Of a stretch of DNA of 64,000 nucleotides, positions 8,535 through 16,906 are shown one piece after another. The stretch's first letter is position 1, and every line of letters begins with the position of its first letter. The DNA is from Clostridiales bacterium 1_7_47FAA (GTDB lineage Bacteria > Bacillota > Clostridia > Lachnospirales > Lachnospiraceae). The stretch lies in NCBI GenBank assembly GCA_000155435.1, contig DS990260.1, forward strand, positions 619,004 to 683,003. The letters are read 5' to 3'. The translations under genes were made by a program, and so were the position numbers. Under the pieces are notes generated by a model. The model searched no databases. It worked only from the letters and a program-made list of their open reading frames with translations, and was not told the DNA's origin.

Positions 8535-9794
8535 CTATAAGTAATCCCGCGGATCCGTAATGCGGCCATTGATGATACTGGCTGCCACCGTGGCCGGGCT
8601 TGCCAGATATATGGATGCCTGGTTGGATCCCATCCGCCCCGGGAAATTCCGGTTGGTACTGCTGATACAGGTTTCACCCGGCGCAATGATTCCCTCATGG
8701 GCGCCCAGGCATGCGCCGCAGCCAGGCGTGGTTATGGTTGCCCCTGCATTCATTAAATCCTGTATGTATCCTTTTTCCATACAGGAAAGCATGACCTCAG
8801 AAGATGCCGGAACCACCACCAGCCTGCTGTATGGGGGTATGTGCCTCCCCTTCACGATCCTGGCCGCAACCGCGATATCCTCCTCCCGTCCTCCTGTGCA
8901 GCTTCCTATGTATCCCTGGTTCAGCTTCATCTCCCCTTCTGCAATCACATGGGACAGTGTATCCACATTATCGACGCTGTGCGGACATGCCAGCTGAGGT
9001 TCCAAACCGGATACATCGAACACATGACGTTCGCTGTACTCAAAACCAGGATCCGTAACCTGTACCTCAAAAGGACGTACCGCACGCTTTGACACATAAT
9101 CAAGGACATCCTGGTTCGGCTGCATATATGCGGTCTTTGCCCCCATCTCCACGGCCATGTTACAGATGACCATCCTGCCTGCAACATTCAGGCTGTCCAC
9201 ATAGCTTCCTGTAAAGTCAATGGCCTTATAAACAGCGCCGTCCGCCTTAATCCTGCCCAGGACATTAAGGATGACGTCCTTTGGAAATACTCCCTTGGGC
9301 GCCTGGCCTTCCAGACGTACCTCGATTATCTCCGGAACCCGGAACCACAGTTCCCCCGTCATCAGGATCGTGGCCATATCCGTTGCGCCGCAGCCCGTGC
9401 CCATGGTGCCAAATGCACCGTGGGTCGTGGTATGGCTGTCCGTGGCCACGATGATCATCCCCGGATAAATAACCCCTGCCTCAGGCATGACCTGATGGCA
9501 GACCCCACAGTTGGTATCAAAATGATACTTCAACTGGTTCTTCCTGGCAAACTCCCTCATCTCCCCGTGGTTGGCCGCACTTTTGATGTCCGGCGCTGGT
9601 GCATAATGGTCAAAGACAAATGCTGCCCGGGTATTGTCCCAGACCTTCTCCCCACCCATTTCGTAAAAGGAATAAATGGTCTGCAGATATAAATCATTGA
9701 TTTCAGCAAAATCAATCTTTGCAGTGATGATCTCACCGGTCTTTACGTGGGTACGGCCGCTGTTCTTTGCAAGAATTTTTTCAATTGCATGCAT
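8535..9794 (-). CDS. LeuC-type hydro-lyase large subunit (pair 1)
   Basis: The 419-residue protein is full length for the LeuC/homoaconitase large subunit. Cluster ligands sit in IGSCTGGREED and TPGCGACLG (C-x2-C). ATDSHTTTHGAFG, a substrate and metal loop, is also present. The ATG lies nine bases after AGGAGGAG. It is the first gene of leuC-leuD-gntP and is divergent from a GntR/FCD regulator. The true substrate is not visible; a small hydroxy-dicarboxylate imported by the GntP protein is the simplest idea. Confidence 0.9.
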   Translation of the reverse strand: MHAIEKILAKNSGRTHVKTGEIITAKIDFAEINDLYLQTIYSFYEMGGEKVWDNTRAAFVFDHYAPAPDIKSAANHGEMREFARKNQLKYHFDTNCGVCHQVMPEAGVIYPGMIIVATDSHTTTHGAFGTMGTGCGATDMATILMTGELWFRVPEIIEVRLEGQAPKGVFPKDVILNVLGRIKADGAVYKAIDFTGSYVDSLNVAGRMVICNMAVEMGAKTAYMQPNQDVLDYVSKRAVRPFEVQVTDPGFEYSERHVFDVSGLEPQLACPHSVDNVDTLSHVIAEGEMKLNQGYIGSCTGGREEDIAVAARIVKGRHIPPYSRLVVVPASSEVMLSCMEKGYIQDLMNAGATITTPGCGACLGAHEGIIAPGETCISSTNRNFPGRMGSNQASIYLASPATVAASIINGRITDPRDYL

Positions 9795-9827
9795 TATTTT
9801 CTCCTCCTTTGCCCTTTTTTAAATCGT

Positions 9828-9843
9828 ATATCGTATACGATAT
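9828..9843. promoter_or_regulatory. 16-bp perfect palindrome, probable GntR operator
   Basis: ATATCGTATACGATAT is a perfect palindrome between the divergent leuC-leuD-gntP operon and the GntR/FCD gene. An extra TCGTAT half-site lies immediately to its left (9824-9829). The size and central GTATAC fit FCD-type GntR operators. Confidence 0.75.
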
Positions 9844-10016
9844 TCAATCTACGTGTTAAACATTAGCATAATTAAATAAATAATGCAATATATTTTTTAG
9901 TTTTGTTTATATTTTTGTGCATATTTTACAATTCATACTACACTCAGTTATGGCATTTGACAATAAAAATGGGGGTATGGTATGATGATAAAGATAAAAC
10001 ATTCGAGGTGAAATTA

Positions 10017-10661
10017 ATGGAATCTCTGGAAATGATGCCTGCAAGGGTCCGGATTACATCTATATTAAAAAAAGCGCTCCTTGCAGGAGAATATAAAAGC
10101 GGCCAGGAGCTGAGCCTGACCGAGATAGCTGAAAAACTTGGAGTCAGCAGGACTCCTGTACGTGAAGCATTTCAGACCCTTGCTGCAGAGGGCCTGATTG
10201 AACTCCGTATGAATAAAGGGGCAATTGTAAAACAGATTGACCAGAAATTCATCACGGACCATTATGAGATGAGGATCCTGCTGGAATCAGAAGCAGCCGT
10301 AAGGGCCGCCAGAAATGGAATGGATGTATCGGAACTGCTTGCCAGACTTTATCACCTGACGGACAACCTATCCACCTTGGACCGACCATACTACACGGAA
10401 CTGAATCAGCAAATACATACTTCCATCTGGACAGCCGCGGATAACCAGAAACTATATAATTTCCTGATGAGCCTATGGAACGGCCCCAGCACCGGCAGTG
10501 CCAACTCAGAACTGGACCACTATGTCCAGTCCACAGAGGAACATATACAGATACTTCAGTCCATACGTTCCAAGGACACGGTAAAAGCACGTCAGATGAT
10601 GGAACAGCATATTACCAGGAGCATGAACAATATCCTGAAAAGCTACCGCGCCGCCCAGTAA
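10017..10661 (+). CDS. GntR-family regulator with FCD effector domain
   Basis: The 214-residue protein has an N-terminal winged helix (residues 10-70, EIAEKLGVSRTPVREAF). An all-helical FCD domain (residues 80-205) follows, with the metal-pocket positions around YTELNQQIHTSIW and EEHIQILQSI. FCD regulators sense organic acids. I chose ATG 10017 because GAGGTG lies six bases upstream and the earlier frame adds an untypical hydrophobic stretch. It is divergent from the hydro-lyase/GntP operon and almost certainly controls it through the palindrome at 9828-9843. It ends nine bases from the convergent Crp/Fnr gene. Confidence 0.92.
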   Translation: MESLEMMPARVRITSILKKALLAGEYKSGQELSLTEIAEKLGVSRTPVREAFQTLAAEGLIELRMNKGAIVKQIDQKFITDHYEMRILLESEAAVRAARNGMDVSELLARLYHLTDNLSTLDRPYYTELNQQIHTSIWTAADNQKLYNFLMSLWNGPSTGSANSELDHYVQSTEEHIQILQSIRSKDTVKARQMMEQHITRSMNNILKSYRAAQ

Positions 10662-10670
10662 CCCATGAAC

Positions 10671-11342
10671 CTAAAGCAGTGCATTCAGCTTCTCCTCGTC
10701 CAGTCCATACATCTCCCGTCCCTTAATCTTAAAGTATCCGTCCCTCTGCATCAGCTTCAGTTCCTGGTTCAGGGATGAGCGGCTCACATGGAGCATATTG
10801 GCCAGGATCAGCTGGGAACCGGGCATAAGGACGCTTTCCACGGGAGACAGGTTGTGGAGCCCCACAATCCAATAAGCAATCCGCTCCCGGATGGTCTGAT
10901 AGTTAAGGCAGTTAAGGTACAGCTGATCCTTCAGCCCCCGCTGGCAGACATAGAGCAGCAGCGCATACATCAGTCCCTGGTCCTTTTCCAGCATTTCCTC
11001 CAGTACATGGACCGGGATCCAGAGAACTGTTGATTTTTTCTCAGCAATCAATGTGTATGCGTAATTCTTCCTGCCGGTAAAATAAAGGAATTCCGGAAAT
11101 AGGTCCTTGGCCTCAAAGTAAGAATGGCACTGTTCCACACCATTAATCGTATTGTTCACAGCCTTCAGGATGCCGCTCTCCACAATCCCGAAACAGCTGA
11201 TTTTTGTTCCCTGGGGGTGTATGCACTGGGACGCTTCATAGGTCCTGCGCACAAAATACGTGCGGTACTCCTCATTTCTTTTGCAGAGGTCTGCAAAGGG
11301 GACCCTGCATGCATTCTCTGAGATTGTAAAAAAATCGCGCAT
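10671..11342 (-). CDS. Crp/Fnr-family transcription regulator
   Basis: The 223-residue protein has a cyclic-nucleotide-binding-like beta barrel (about residues 30-130) and a C-terminal helix-turn-helix (LILANMLHVSRSSLNQEL). The recognition helix VSRSSLNQELKLM resembles other Crp/Fnr members. Cysteines C12 and C20 and further ones in SQCIHPQG and ISCFG might sense redox state, but an Fnr-type cluster motif is not clear. The gene lies 102 bp downstream of the NhaC/TrxR-like/ASST operon on the same strand. A palindrome at the right place in that operon promoter makes it the candidate activator. Confidence 0.9.
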   Translation of the reverse strand: MRDFFTISENACRVPFADLCKRNEEYRTYFVRRTYEASQCIHPQGTKISCFGIVESGILKAVNNTINGVEQCHSYFEAKDLFPEFLYFTGRKNYAYTLIAEKKSTVLWIPVHVLEEMLEKDQGLMYALLLYVCQRGLKDQLYLNCLNYQTIRERIAYWIVGLHNLSPVESVLMPGSQLILANMLHVSRSSLNQELKLMQRDGYFKIKGREMYGLDEEKLNALL

Positions 11343-11367
11343 ATTCCTTCCTCCATGAACTACCGAA

Positions 11368-11394
11368 AGAGGGGCTGTTTCAAACAGCTCCTCT
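11368..11394 (-). terminator. Hairpin between the ASST-thioredoxin gene and the Crp/Fnr gene
   Basis: AGAGGAGCTGTTT pairs with AAACAGCCCCTCT and is followed by only TTT. It can act as a partial terminator or an mRNA stability hairpin, so the regulator gene may be partly cotranscribed with the operon. Confidence 0.5.
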
Positions 11395-11444
11395 TCTGGT
11401 AATGTCTTGTTTTCTTCCTATCCCTGCTTATATAAGGTTCAGGC

Positions 11445-13253
11445 CTACTCCAATGGGCGGTCCAGGATATCACACAAATCGTCATAATCCATCTCGCCAT
11501 TAAACCTCAGTACTTCCTTTCCATTCCGGAATATGGCTACGACCGGGATACCGCCCACATTGTAGGTGTCCACCAGATCCTGGTTTGCATCCACATCCAC
11601 ATAGCGGATTTCGTATGCCCCGTCATATTCTTCCTTCAGGGCTTCCTCCAGCACAGGGTGAAGGGCCTTACAGTGGACGCAGCGCTCTGCGCCGAACAGT
11701 ACCAGCACCGGTTTATCCTCCACTGCCAGTACCTCATCCTTCCAGCTGGCCGCGTCAACAGGATGGAATACATCCGTATCCACCTCGAAGACCTTTTCCC
11801 TTTGTGACAGGTCTTCCTCGTCATCCGTTGCCACACAGAGTGCCACATCTTGATAATACGGCAAAGTCCCTTCAACGTCAATCACCTTTTTTGCCCCGAA
11901 CGCGCCTGCGCCCGGAACACGGTAGGTCACATTGTCAATCCGCTCAATGGGAACCTCCACTGGTTCCGGCTCCTGAGGCACATAGCTGTAGGGATAACGG
12001 TAGGCCCTGTAAATCATATTGTTCTTCGGACCCTTTTCATTGTGCGTATAATATGGTGAAATCCACTCCCATACAATCTCATGGTCCGGCGTCACCTCGA
12101 TGAGCCTGCCGTCCGAGCCTTCTGTTACCAGGGTATTTCCATTGGGCAGACGCTGTGCGCTGCTGACATAGGGGCTGTAGAATTTGCTGGCATCCGTGGG
12201 AATCGCATGCCCCAGTTCCTTGGGGGTCAGCTTCCATACCACCTCCAGTGTAACAGGATTGAATTCCAGCACACGGCTGTAATCCCTCAGTGCATTTTTG
12301 GTGCCGATTGGAGATGACGGGTTGGGTGTCCCGTAGCCGCCCCAGCCGCCATTGTCAAAGACCATCAGGTTTCCTTCGCCCGGCAGGCCCTTGGGAATCA
12401 TATGGAAATGATGCTGTCCGATAATCCATCCCAGCTTCTTAAGCTCCGGGGAAGCGTTAAAATCAGGTCCGATGCGCCATACAATCTTTCCTGTCTCCTT
12501 ATCCAGGATTGCCAGGATATTGGCTTCGCGGCAGTCAAAGATGATGTTGTCAGGCTTAAAACGCATATCTCCCTGGTCATACCATTTATTAGGCCCAAGA
12601 TAGCTCATGCAGTTCACATGCAGGTAATCGCCCACGCCGCCGTCCGATGCGCGCAGGTTGGGGTCGCGGAACAGCACGTTCTTAGCCGCCTCGTCAAATC
12701 CCAGTTCGTCAAAATGCTCACTGATGGACCATTTCCAAAGGATATTCCCCTCCCAATCCACTTCAATCATGGCATCATCCAGCAGTTTCTTATCCGTTAT
12801 CTTAGGATTGTGGATGGTCTGGTGCACCAGGATCAGGGTGTTGCCCGAAAGCGGTTTTGCATCCATACCGGGTACGTAATACCCCACCGGGTTTCCCTCC
12901 CTCTGGTAATCATGGTGCTGGCGCGCCATCCATCTGTGGTCCCTGCCCGGGTCGTCGATATTCTCAAAATGGTCAAATTCCCATACAATATTGCCGTCGT
13001 AGTCAATTTCAATCAGGTTGACGCCGTCCTGCATGCCATAATCAGGATGGCGGTATCCGGAAAGGCCCATCACATATCCGCCCGGAAGAAGCTTTGGCGG
13101 CATGGCGTGCATGTTCCAGCGCCTGACCTCGTTGCCGTTCATATCAAACAATAATACGCCGTCATTGATTAACGGAACAATCGTATAACCGCTCCAGCAT
13201 TTTTCAGGGTTGTAAACAGTGACTCCGTGTGGAAAAACAAGTGGCTGTCCCAT
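11445..13253 (-). CDS. Arylsulfotransferase-like beta-propeller fused to thioredoxin
   Basis: The 602-residue protein has no signal peptide. Residues 1-440 form a propeller with repeated blades such as VDWEGNILWKW, DKETGKIVWRIGPDF, FNPVTLEVVWKL and TPDHEIVWEW. It carries arylsulfotransferase-type motifs: DYLHVN, IIGQHHFHM and LMVFDNGG. Residues about 495-602 are a thioredoxin fold with active site RCVHCKAL and the cis-proline GGIPVV. Known bacterial ASSTs are periplasmic and single-domain, so a cytoplasmic ASST-thioredoxin fusion is unusual. The catalytic histidine cannot be confirmed without alignment. The gene follows the flavoprotein gene with 33 bp between and is in the same operon. Confidence 0.82.
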   Translation of the reverse strand: MGQPLVFPHGVTVYNPEKCWSGYTIVPLINDGVLLFDMNGNEVRRWNMHAMPPKLLPGGYVMGLSGYRHPDYGMQDGVNLIEIDYDGNIVWEFDHFENIDDPGRDHRWMARQHHDYQREGNPVGYYVPGMDAKPLSGNTLILVHQTIHNPKITDKKLLDDAMIEVDWEGNILWKWSISEHFDELGFDEAAKNVLFRDPNLRASDGGVGDYLHVNCMSYLGPNKWYDQGDMRFKPDNIIFDCREANILAILDKETGKIVWRIGPDFNASPELKKLGWIIGQHHFHMIPKGLPGEGNLMVFDNGGWGGYGTPNPSSPIGTKNALRDYSRVLEFNPVTLEVVWKLTPKELGHAIPTDASKFYSPYVSSAQRLPNGNTLVTEGSDGRLIEVTPDHEIVWEWISPYYTHNEKGPKNNMIYRAYRYPYSYVPQEPEPVEVPIERIDNVTYRVPGAGAFGAKKVIDVEGTLPYYQDVALCVATDDEEDLSQREKVFEVDTDVFHPVDAASWKDEVLAVEDKPVLVLFGAERCVHCKALHPVLEEALKEEYDGAYEIRYVDVDANQDLVDTYNVGGIPVVAIFRNGKEVLRFNGEMDYDDLCDILDRPLE

Positions 13254-13286
13254 ATTTCATATCCTCCATTGAATTATTATTATTTG

Positions 13287-14459
13287 TTAAAAAGCCTGTT
13301 TGATTTCAACCAGCTTTCCGTTATCGTAAAATGCCCCCGCAACCGTCCGATTAAGCTTCAGGCTGTTGTAGAGCAGGTTCTGTCTTGTGATATCCTGCCT
13401 GTATACCTTCCACTGTCCGCTTAACTCCTGCTCCAGACTGGCGGTCTTCTCAATATCCTCATTGCTGTACGGGTTGTAGAATAAAAATGCGGTCCTGCCC
13501 GAATCCGGGCCAAGGATTCCCTGGATCTGTTCCAATTCCTTTACATAGCGCTCCGATGCAACCGCCGCAACCGCGCCGTCCGCCGCCGAGGTGACTACCT
13601 GGCGCAGGAATGTCTGGGTGCAATCGCCCGCCGCATAGAGTCCCGGCACATTGGTCTCCATTTTCTCATTGACCTTAATGTAACCGGACCTGTCACAGTC
13701 CACCATGTCCTTCACCAGTTCCGTCTGCGGCACCATGCCCACGAACAGGAACAGCCCGTCGGCCCTCACCTCTGTTTCCAGGCCCGTGTCAACGTTCTTT
13801 AATACCAGTGATTCCACATGGCCGTTCCCCTTGATTTCCTGTACCGTGGAGCTCCACACAAAATCTATCTTGGGGTTCTTATACGCATGCTCCGCGGCAA
13901 CCTCGTTACAGTCCAGATGCCCTTCCTCATGAAGCACTACAATGGTCACCTTGGATGCAAACCCGGTCAGGTAATCCGATTCCTCAATGGCCTGGTCCCC
14001 CGCTCCCAGGACATAGATTTCCTTTCCTTTGAAAAACTCCGCATCGCAGGTCGCGCAGTAAGCGACCCCATGCCCGGTAAATTCCTTCTCACCCTTGATA
14101 TCCAGTTCCCTGGGCCTGGTGCCCAGATCCAAAATAACGCTACGCGCCATAAAATTCCCGCGGCGCTTTGTCTCCACAATGAATGTACCGTCCTCCTTCC
14201 GGACCCCTGTGACAGTGGTACGCTTAAGCTCTACCGTGGGATGGCTGGCCGCATGCTCCCTGAACAGTTCCATCAGATGCTGCCCGCTGTCCGCTTTCGT
14301 TCCCGGATAATTCCTGATTTCATACGTATCATTAATCCTTCCGCCGTAGCTGCCCTTTTCCAAAAGCAGCGTCCTGCGCTCGGAACGTCCGGCATAAATG
14401 GCTGCTGACAGCCCTGCCGGTCCGCCGCCAACGATAATAAGATCATAAACTGAGTCCAT
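13287..14459 (-). CDS. Thioredoxin-reductase-like flavoprotein with C-terminal extension
   Basis: The 390-residue protein has the FAD motif GGGPAGLSAAIYAGRSERRT, the redox CATC in AYCATCDAEFF, an NAD(P)H-type loop VLGAGDQAIEESDYL and the FAD site YAAGDC. TrxB proteins normally end near residue 310. Here about 80 more residues follow (TAFLFYNPYSNEDIEK to the end), which look like a thioredoxin fold that has lost its CxxC. The start ATG has GGAG eight bases upstream; the earlier TTG is less likely. Its natural partner is probably the thioredoxin domain of the next gene. Confidence 0.88.
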   Translation of the reverse strand: MDSVYDLIIVGGGPAGLSAAIYAGRSERRTLLLEKGSYGGRINDTYEIRNYPGTKADSGQHLMELFREHAASHPTVELKRTTVTGVRKEDGTFIVETKRRGNFMARSVILDLGTRPRELDIKGEKEFTGHGVAYCATCDAEFFKGKEIYVLGAGDQAIEESDYLTGFASKVTIVVLHEEGHLDCNEVAAEHAYKNPKIDFVWSSTVQEIKGNGHVESLVLKNVDTGLETEVRADGLFLFVGMVPQTELVKDMVDCDRSGYIKVNEKMETNVPGLYAAGDCTQTFLRQVVTSAADGAVAAVASERYVKELEQIQGILGPDSGRTAFLFYNPYSNEDIEKTASLEQELSGQWKVYRQDITRQNLLYNSLKLNRTVAGAFYDNGKLVEIKQAF

Positions 14460-14514
14460 AACCAACTCTCCTTTCTATCATAAAACACGGTTCCTGACCA
14501 TATCGGCTCCCGTA

Positions 14515-15975
14515 TCAGCTTCCCCTCACCGCAGAAATTCCCTGGGCCTTTTGGTGTCCGAACTTGCCTGCCCTCTCCCCCACGGCTACCCAGATAACAC
14601 AGATTCCTGTAAGGAACAGGCAGTAAAATGCAGCACTGAAGATCTGGAATGGGGACACGGTCGGGAGATAGCTGTGCTTTTGCACCATTTCATTGATAAT
14701 TGTCACACTGCCCATGACAAATGCACTGTTAATAGGAATGATGGAACTGAAATTCGTTGCATTGGCTGTCAGGAGGATGCTCCTGCGCTCCGGGGATATG
14801 CCGCTTTCCTGTCCAATCCTGTCCGCCATGCTGCCGAACATCAGGATGGACGGCAGCACACAGCCTGCCAGAAGTATATTGGTAATGATGATTCCCGCTG
14901 TAAGTATGGTTTCGGCGCCACGTGTGGTTCCCATGATCTTCCTGCTTAAAAGCCAGGAACAGCACCGCTCCATCATGCCTCCATCCACGGCAACCGCAAT
15001 CAGCCCATACAGCAGGATAGTGGAAACCACCACATCCAGCATTCCGCTGATGCCTTCAAAGATAACCCCTTTCAGCCCCGAGGTGCCATAGTCAATGGCC
15101 ACGATATCCGATGGGGCAAGAACCCCTGTCAGAAGTCCCACCGCGAATCCTGACACAATGGCAAATGACAATCCCATGAACAGGTTCCCGGTCCGGAAAC
15201 AGACGAGCAGCAGGACTGCCAGCGGGACCAGCATCCAAAGCCCCTGTGGTGAGGACATGGCTGATATCTGTGAAATATCCCCCATGGTGCCTCCGCGTCC
15301 CCCGAATATCAGATAAACCACCATGGCTAACCCGCCTGCCGCCAGGATATAGGGAGTCCTCATCCTCAATGTCTGAAGCAGGTCTGCAGGCCGTCCCGTC
15401 ACTCCGTCATGCTGTATCATGACGGTCGTATTGATGACCTGTGAGCTTGGGGAGATTGCATCCCCAAAGAAAATACCGCTGATCAAAGCCCCTGCCAGCA
15501 TGGCAGGATTGGCTCCCAGCAGGATTCCCGGCGGATAAAAAATGGGTATCACTGCAAACATGGCCGCAATGGGTGCGCCGGCCCCCATGGAAATCATGGC
15601 CGAGGCCAGGAAGCTGAATACCACAAATCCGCTTCTTGAAATCCCAAGCTTGAGGCTGAGCCAGATAAATCCGTCCCCAATCCCTCCTGTATTCATCAGC
15701 TTGGAAAAAATGCCGATGACCATGAATACAAATATCAGCCTGGAATTACCATACTGGGCAAGACCATGGACCACGCTGTCCCAATACCGGTCCTTCTCCC
15801 TGCAGAGGAAAAATCCTGCAAAGAGGGATACCGCCGCCGCAAAGGACAGCCCCTTCATGGAATAATAGTGAAGTCCAACTGAAAATGTCCCGCCGATAAG
15901 TATATATCCCACCAGCGGCAGCATGGCAAACGCCTGATTACCATAAAATGTAAGTTTGGTTTCCTCTGTCTTCAT
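14515..15975 (-). CDS. NhaC-type Na+/H+ antiporter family transporter
   Basis: The 486-residue polytopic membrane protein resembles the NhaC/ArsB-like antiporter group: ISMGAGAPIAAMFAVIPIF, SGIFFGDAISPSSQVINTTV, GCVLPSILMFGSMADRIGQ and a final NATNFSSIIPINSAF block. It is the first gene of the operon with the TrxR-like and ASST-thioredoxin genes. The substrate may be Na+/H+, or a small organic anion handled by the operon. The ATG at 15975 is about 30 bases after the predicted transcription start. The longer frame begins upstream of the promoter and is unlikely. The ribosome binding site AAGGA is close to the ATG, so ATT or TTG starts a few codons upstream remain possible. Confidence 0.82.
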   Translation of the reverse strand: MKTEETKLTFYGNQAFAMLPLVGYILIGGTFSVGLHYYSMKGLSFAAAVSLFAGFFLCREKDRYWDSVVHGLAQYGNSRLIFVFMVIGIFSKLMNTGGIGDGFIWLSLKLGISRSGFVVFSFLASAMISMGAGAPIAAMFAVIPIFYPPGILLGANPAMLAGALISGIFFGDAISPSSQVINTTVMIQHDGVTGRPADLLQTLRMRTPYILAAGGLAMVVYLIFGGRGGTMGDISQISAMSSPQGLWMLVPLAVLLLVCFRTGNLFMGLSFAIVSGFAVGLLTGVLAPSDIVAIDYGTSGLKGVIFEGISGMLDVVVSTILLYGLIAVAVDGGMMERCCSWLLSRKIMGTTRGAETILTAGIIITNILLAGCVLPSILMFGSMADRIGQESGISPERRSILLTANATNFSSIIPINSAFVMGSVTIINEMVQKHSYLPTVSPFQIFSAAFYCLFLTGICVIWVAVGERAGKFGHQKAQGISAVRGS

Positions 15976-16011
15976 ATCCTTCGCCCCAATCCGTCCCTTA
16001 AGATAGTTAAA

Positions 16012-16053
16012 ATTATAACAGGCTTTTTCCCATGGATATGTTGGAGCTCCAAC
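16012..16053 (-). promoter_or_regulatory. Promoter with class II palindromic activator site
   Basis: TATAAT (16012-16017) lacks a good -35 box. The perfect 14-bp palindrome GTTGGAGCTCCAAC (16040-16053) is centred 41.5 bp upstream of the transcription start expected at 16005. This is the standard position of class II Crp/Fnr activator sites. A Crp/Fnr gene follows the operon. Confidence 0.7.
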
Positions 16054-16214
16054 ACTTATGAAAATTTTATAATTTCTTACCATCTTTTTTATATAAGAAG
16101 GACATTAATACAGGTATCCGGCGGCATCGGTTCGTCAAACCAATGTCAATACTTCTATTATATGTTTTATTATCCAGTTCTAATTGTGCATAATTAACCA
16201 CTGTTTTTCATAAG

Positions 16215-16256
16215 AAAAGGACTCCCCACATCCGGCCGGATGCCTGGGAGCCCTTC
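16215..16256 (-). terminator. Terminator after the small winged-helix gene
   Basis: GGGCTCCC...CATCCGGCCGGATG...GGGGAGTCC forms a long stem followed by TTTTCTT on the minus strand. Confidence 0.75.
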
Positions 16257-16301
16257 CTATATCACGTTCGCTTGTCTTTATATCATTTGATTGTCTATTT
16301 T

Positions 16302-16568
16302 TCAACGTTCCAGACAGAACATCTTCTTGCCATCCGTCCCGCACTGCACCACGTGGAAATTAAACAGATTCCCCTCTGTCCAGAACTCCATTGCATCCAG
16401 GATCCGCATGACAGTGGAACGGTTCACCACGTTATCCTTTTCCATCGCAAACGGGGCAAACTCCCGGTTAATGAAATCCGTAATCTCTGTGATGGTTAAA
16501 GGATGGTCCTTTGTGGCATGGTTTTCAAGTATATTCATGACTAGTAATGGAAACATGGTCTGATGCAC
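16302..16568 (-). CDS. Small winged-helix (WYL-regulator N-terminus-like) protein
   Basis: I cannot name this 88-residue protein. The segment LTITEITDFINREF followed by VNRSTVMRILDAM is a clear helix-turn-helix, like the DNA-binding part of WYL-type regulators. The sensory domain is missing and the sequence ends in KKMFCLER. I prefer the GTG start because GAGAGG lies nine bases upstream. An ATG at 16592 sits directly on the T tract of the preceding terminator. It has its own terminator at 16215-16256. It could be a free-standing DNA-binding protein or a truncated regulator. Confidence 0.55.
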   Translation of the reverse strand: MHQTMFPLLVMNILENHATKDHPLTITEITDFINREFAPFAMEKDNVVNRSTVMRILDAMEFWTEGNLFNFHVVQCGTDGKKMFCLER

Positions 16569-16593
16569 GGTAATCTTCCTCTCTTTCTGCATC

Positions 16594-16617
16594 AAAAAGG
16601 GCCTGCTGTGAGGCCCC
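16594..16617 (-). terminator. Short strong terminator
   Basis: GGGGCC-TCACAGCA-GGCCC followed by TTTTT on the minus strand. It ends transcription coming from the tRNA side. Confidence 0.75.
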
Positions 16618-16633
16618 ATATTTCCATTCTGTA

Positions 16634-16903
16634 TTAATGGGCGCCCTGGCAGTCCTGGTTCTCTGTTACGCCAATCCGTCCGCTGCCGTAGTGATACTGA
16701 TAACTACCTGCACCGGACTGCCCATAACTCAATTCCCTGTTAATGTTCCTGACTGCCATGATCCACTCATTTCCTTTCCACGATTCTTTATACACTTTGC
16801 CGGGGCGTATATAAAAATCCATTCCCTGTGCACGTTTAGCAGCGCACGGTAACCCCCTGCATTTCACAGTTACAGTATATACATAGTCCTTTTTCCATGT
16901 CAA
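16634..16903 (-). CDS. Uncertain small ORF downstream of the tRNA genes
   Basis: The open frame gives up to 89 residues; internal starts at MDFYIRPG (16822) or MAVRNINR would give 62 or 41. The product is small, basic in its first part and glycine/tyrosine-rich later (YGQSGAGSYQYHYGSGR). I see no known domain. It starts four bases after the tRNA-Ser gene and is followed 17 bp later by a clear terminator, so it lies within a transcribed unit. Coding status is doubtful. Confidence 0.3.
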   Translation of the reverse strand: MTWKKDYVYTVTVKCRGLPCAAKRAQGMDFYIRPGKVYKESWKGNEWIMAVRNINRELSYGQSGAGSYQYHYGSGRIGVTENQDCQGAH

Positions 16904-16906
16904 GTA

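Noticed and set aside
8007-9794. Calling the first LeuCD pair leucine-biosynthetic isopropylmalate isomerase
   Set aside because: No leuA or leuB is present, and the operon has an importer and a GntR/FCD regulator, which point to catabolism. Substrate left open.
12402-13154. 250-residue plus-strand frame opposite the ASST-thioredoxin gene
   Set aside because: Shadow frame; the propeller repeats and thioredoxin site are on the minus strand.
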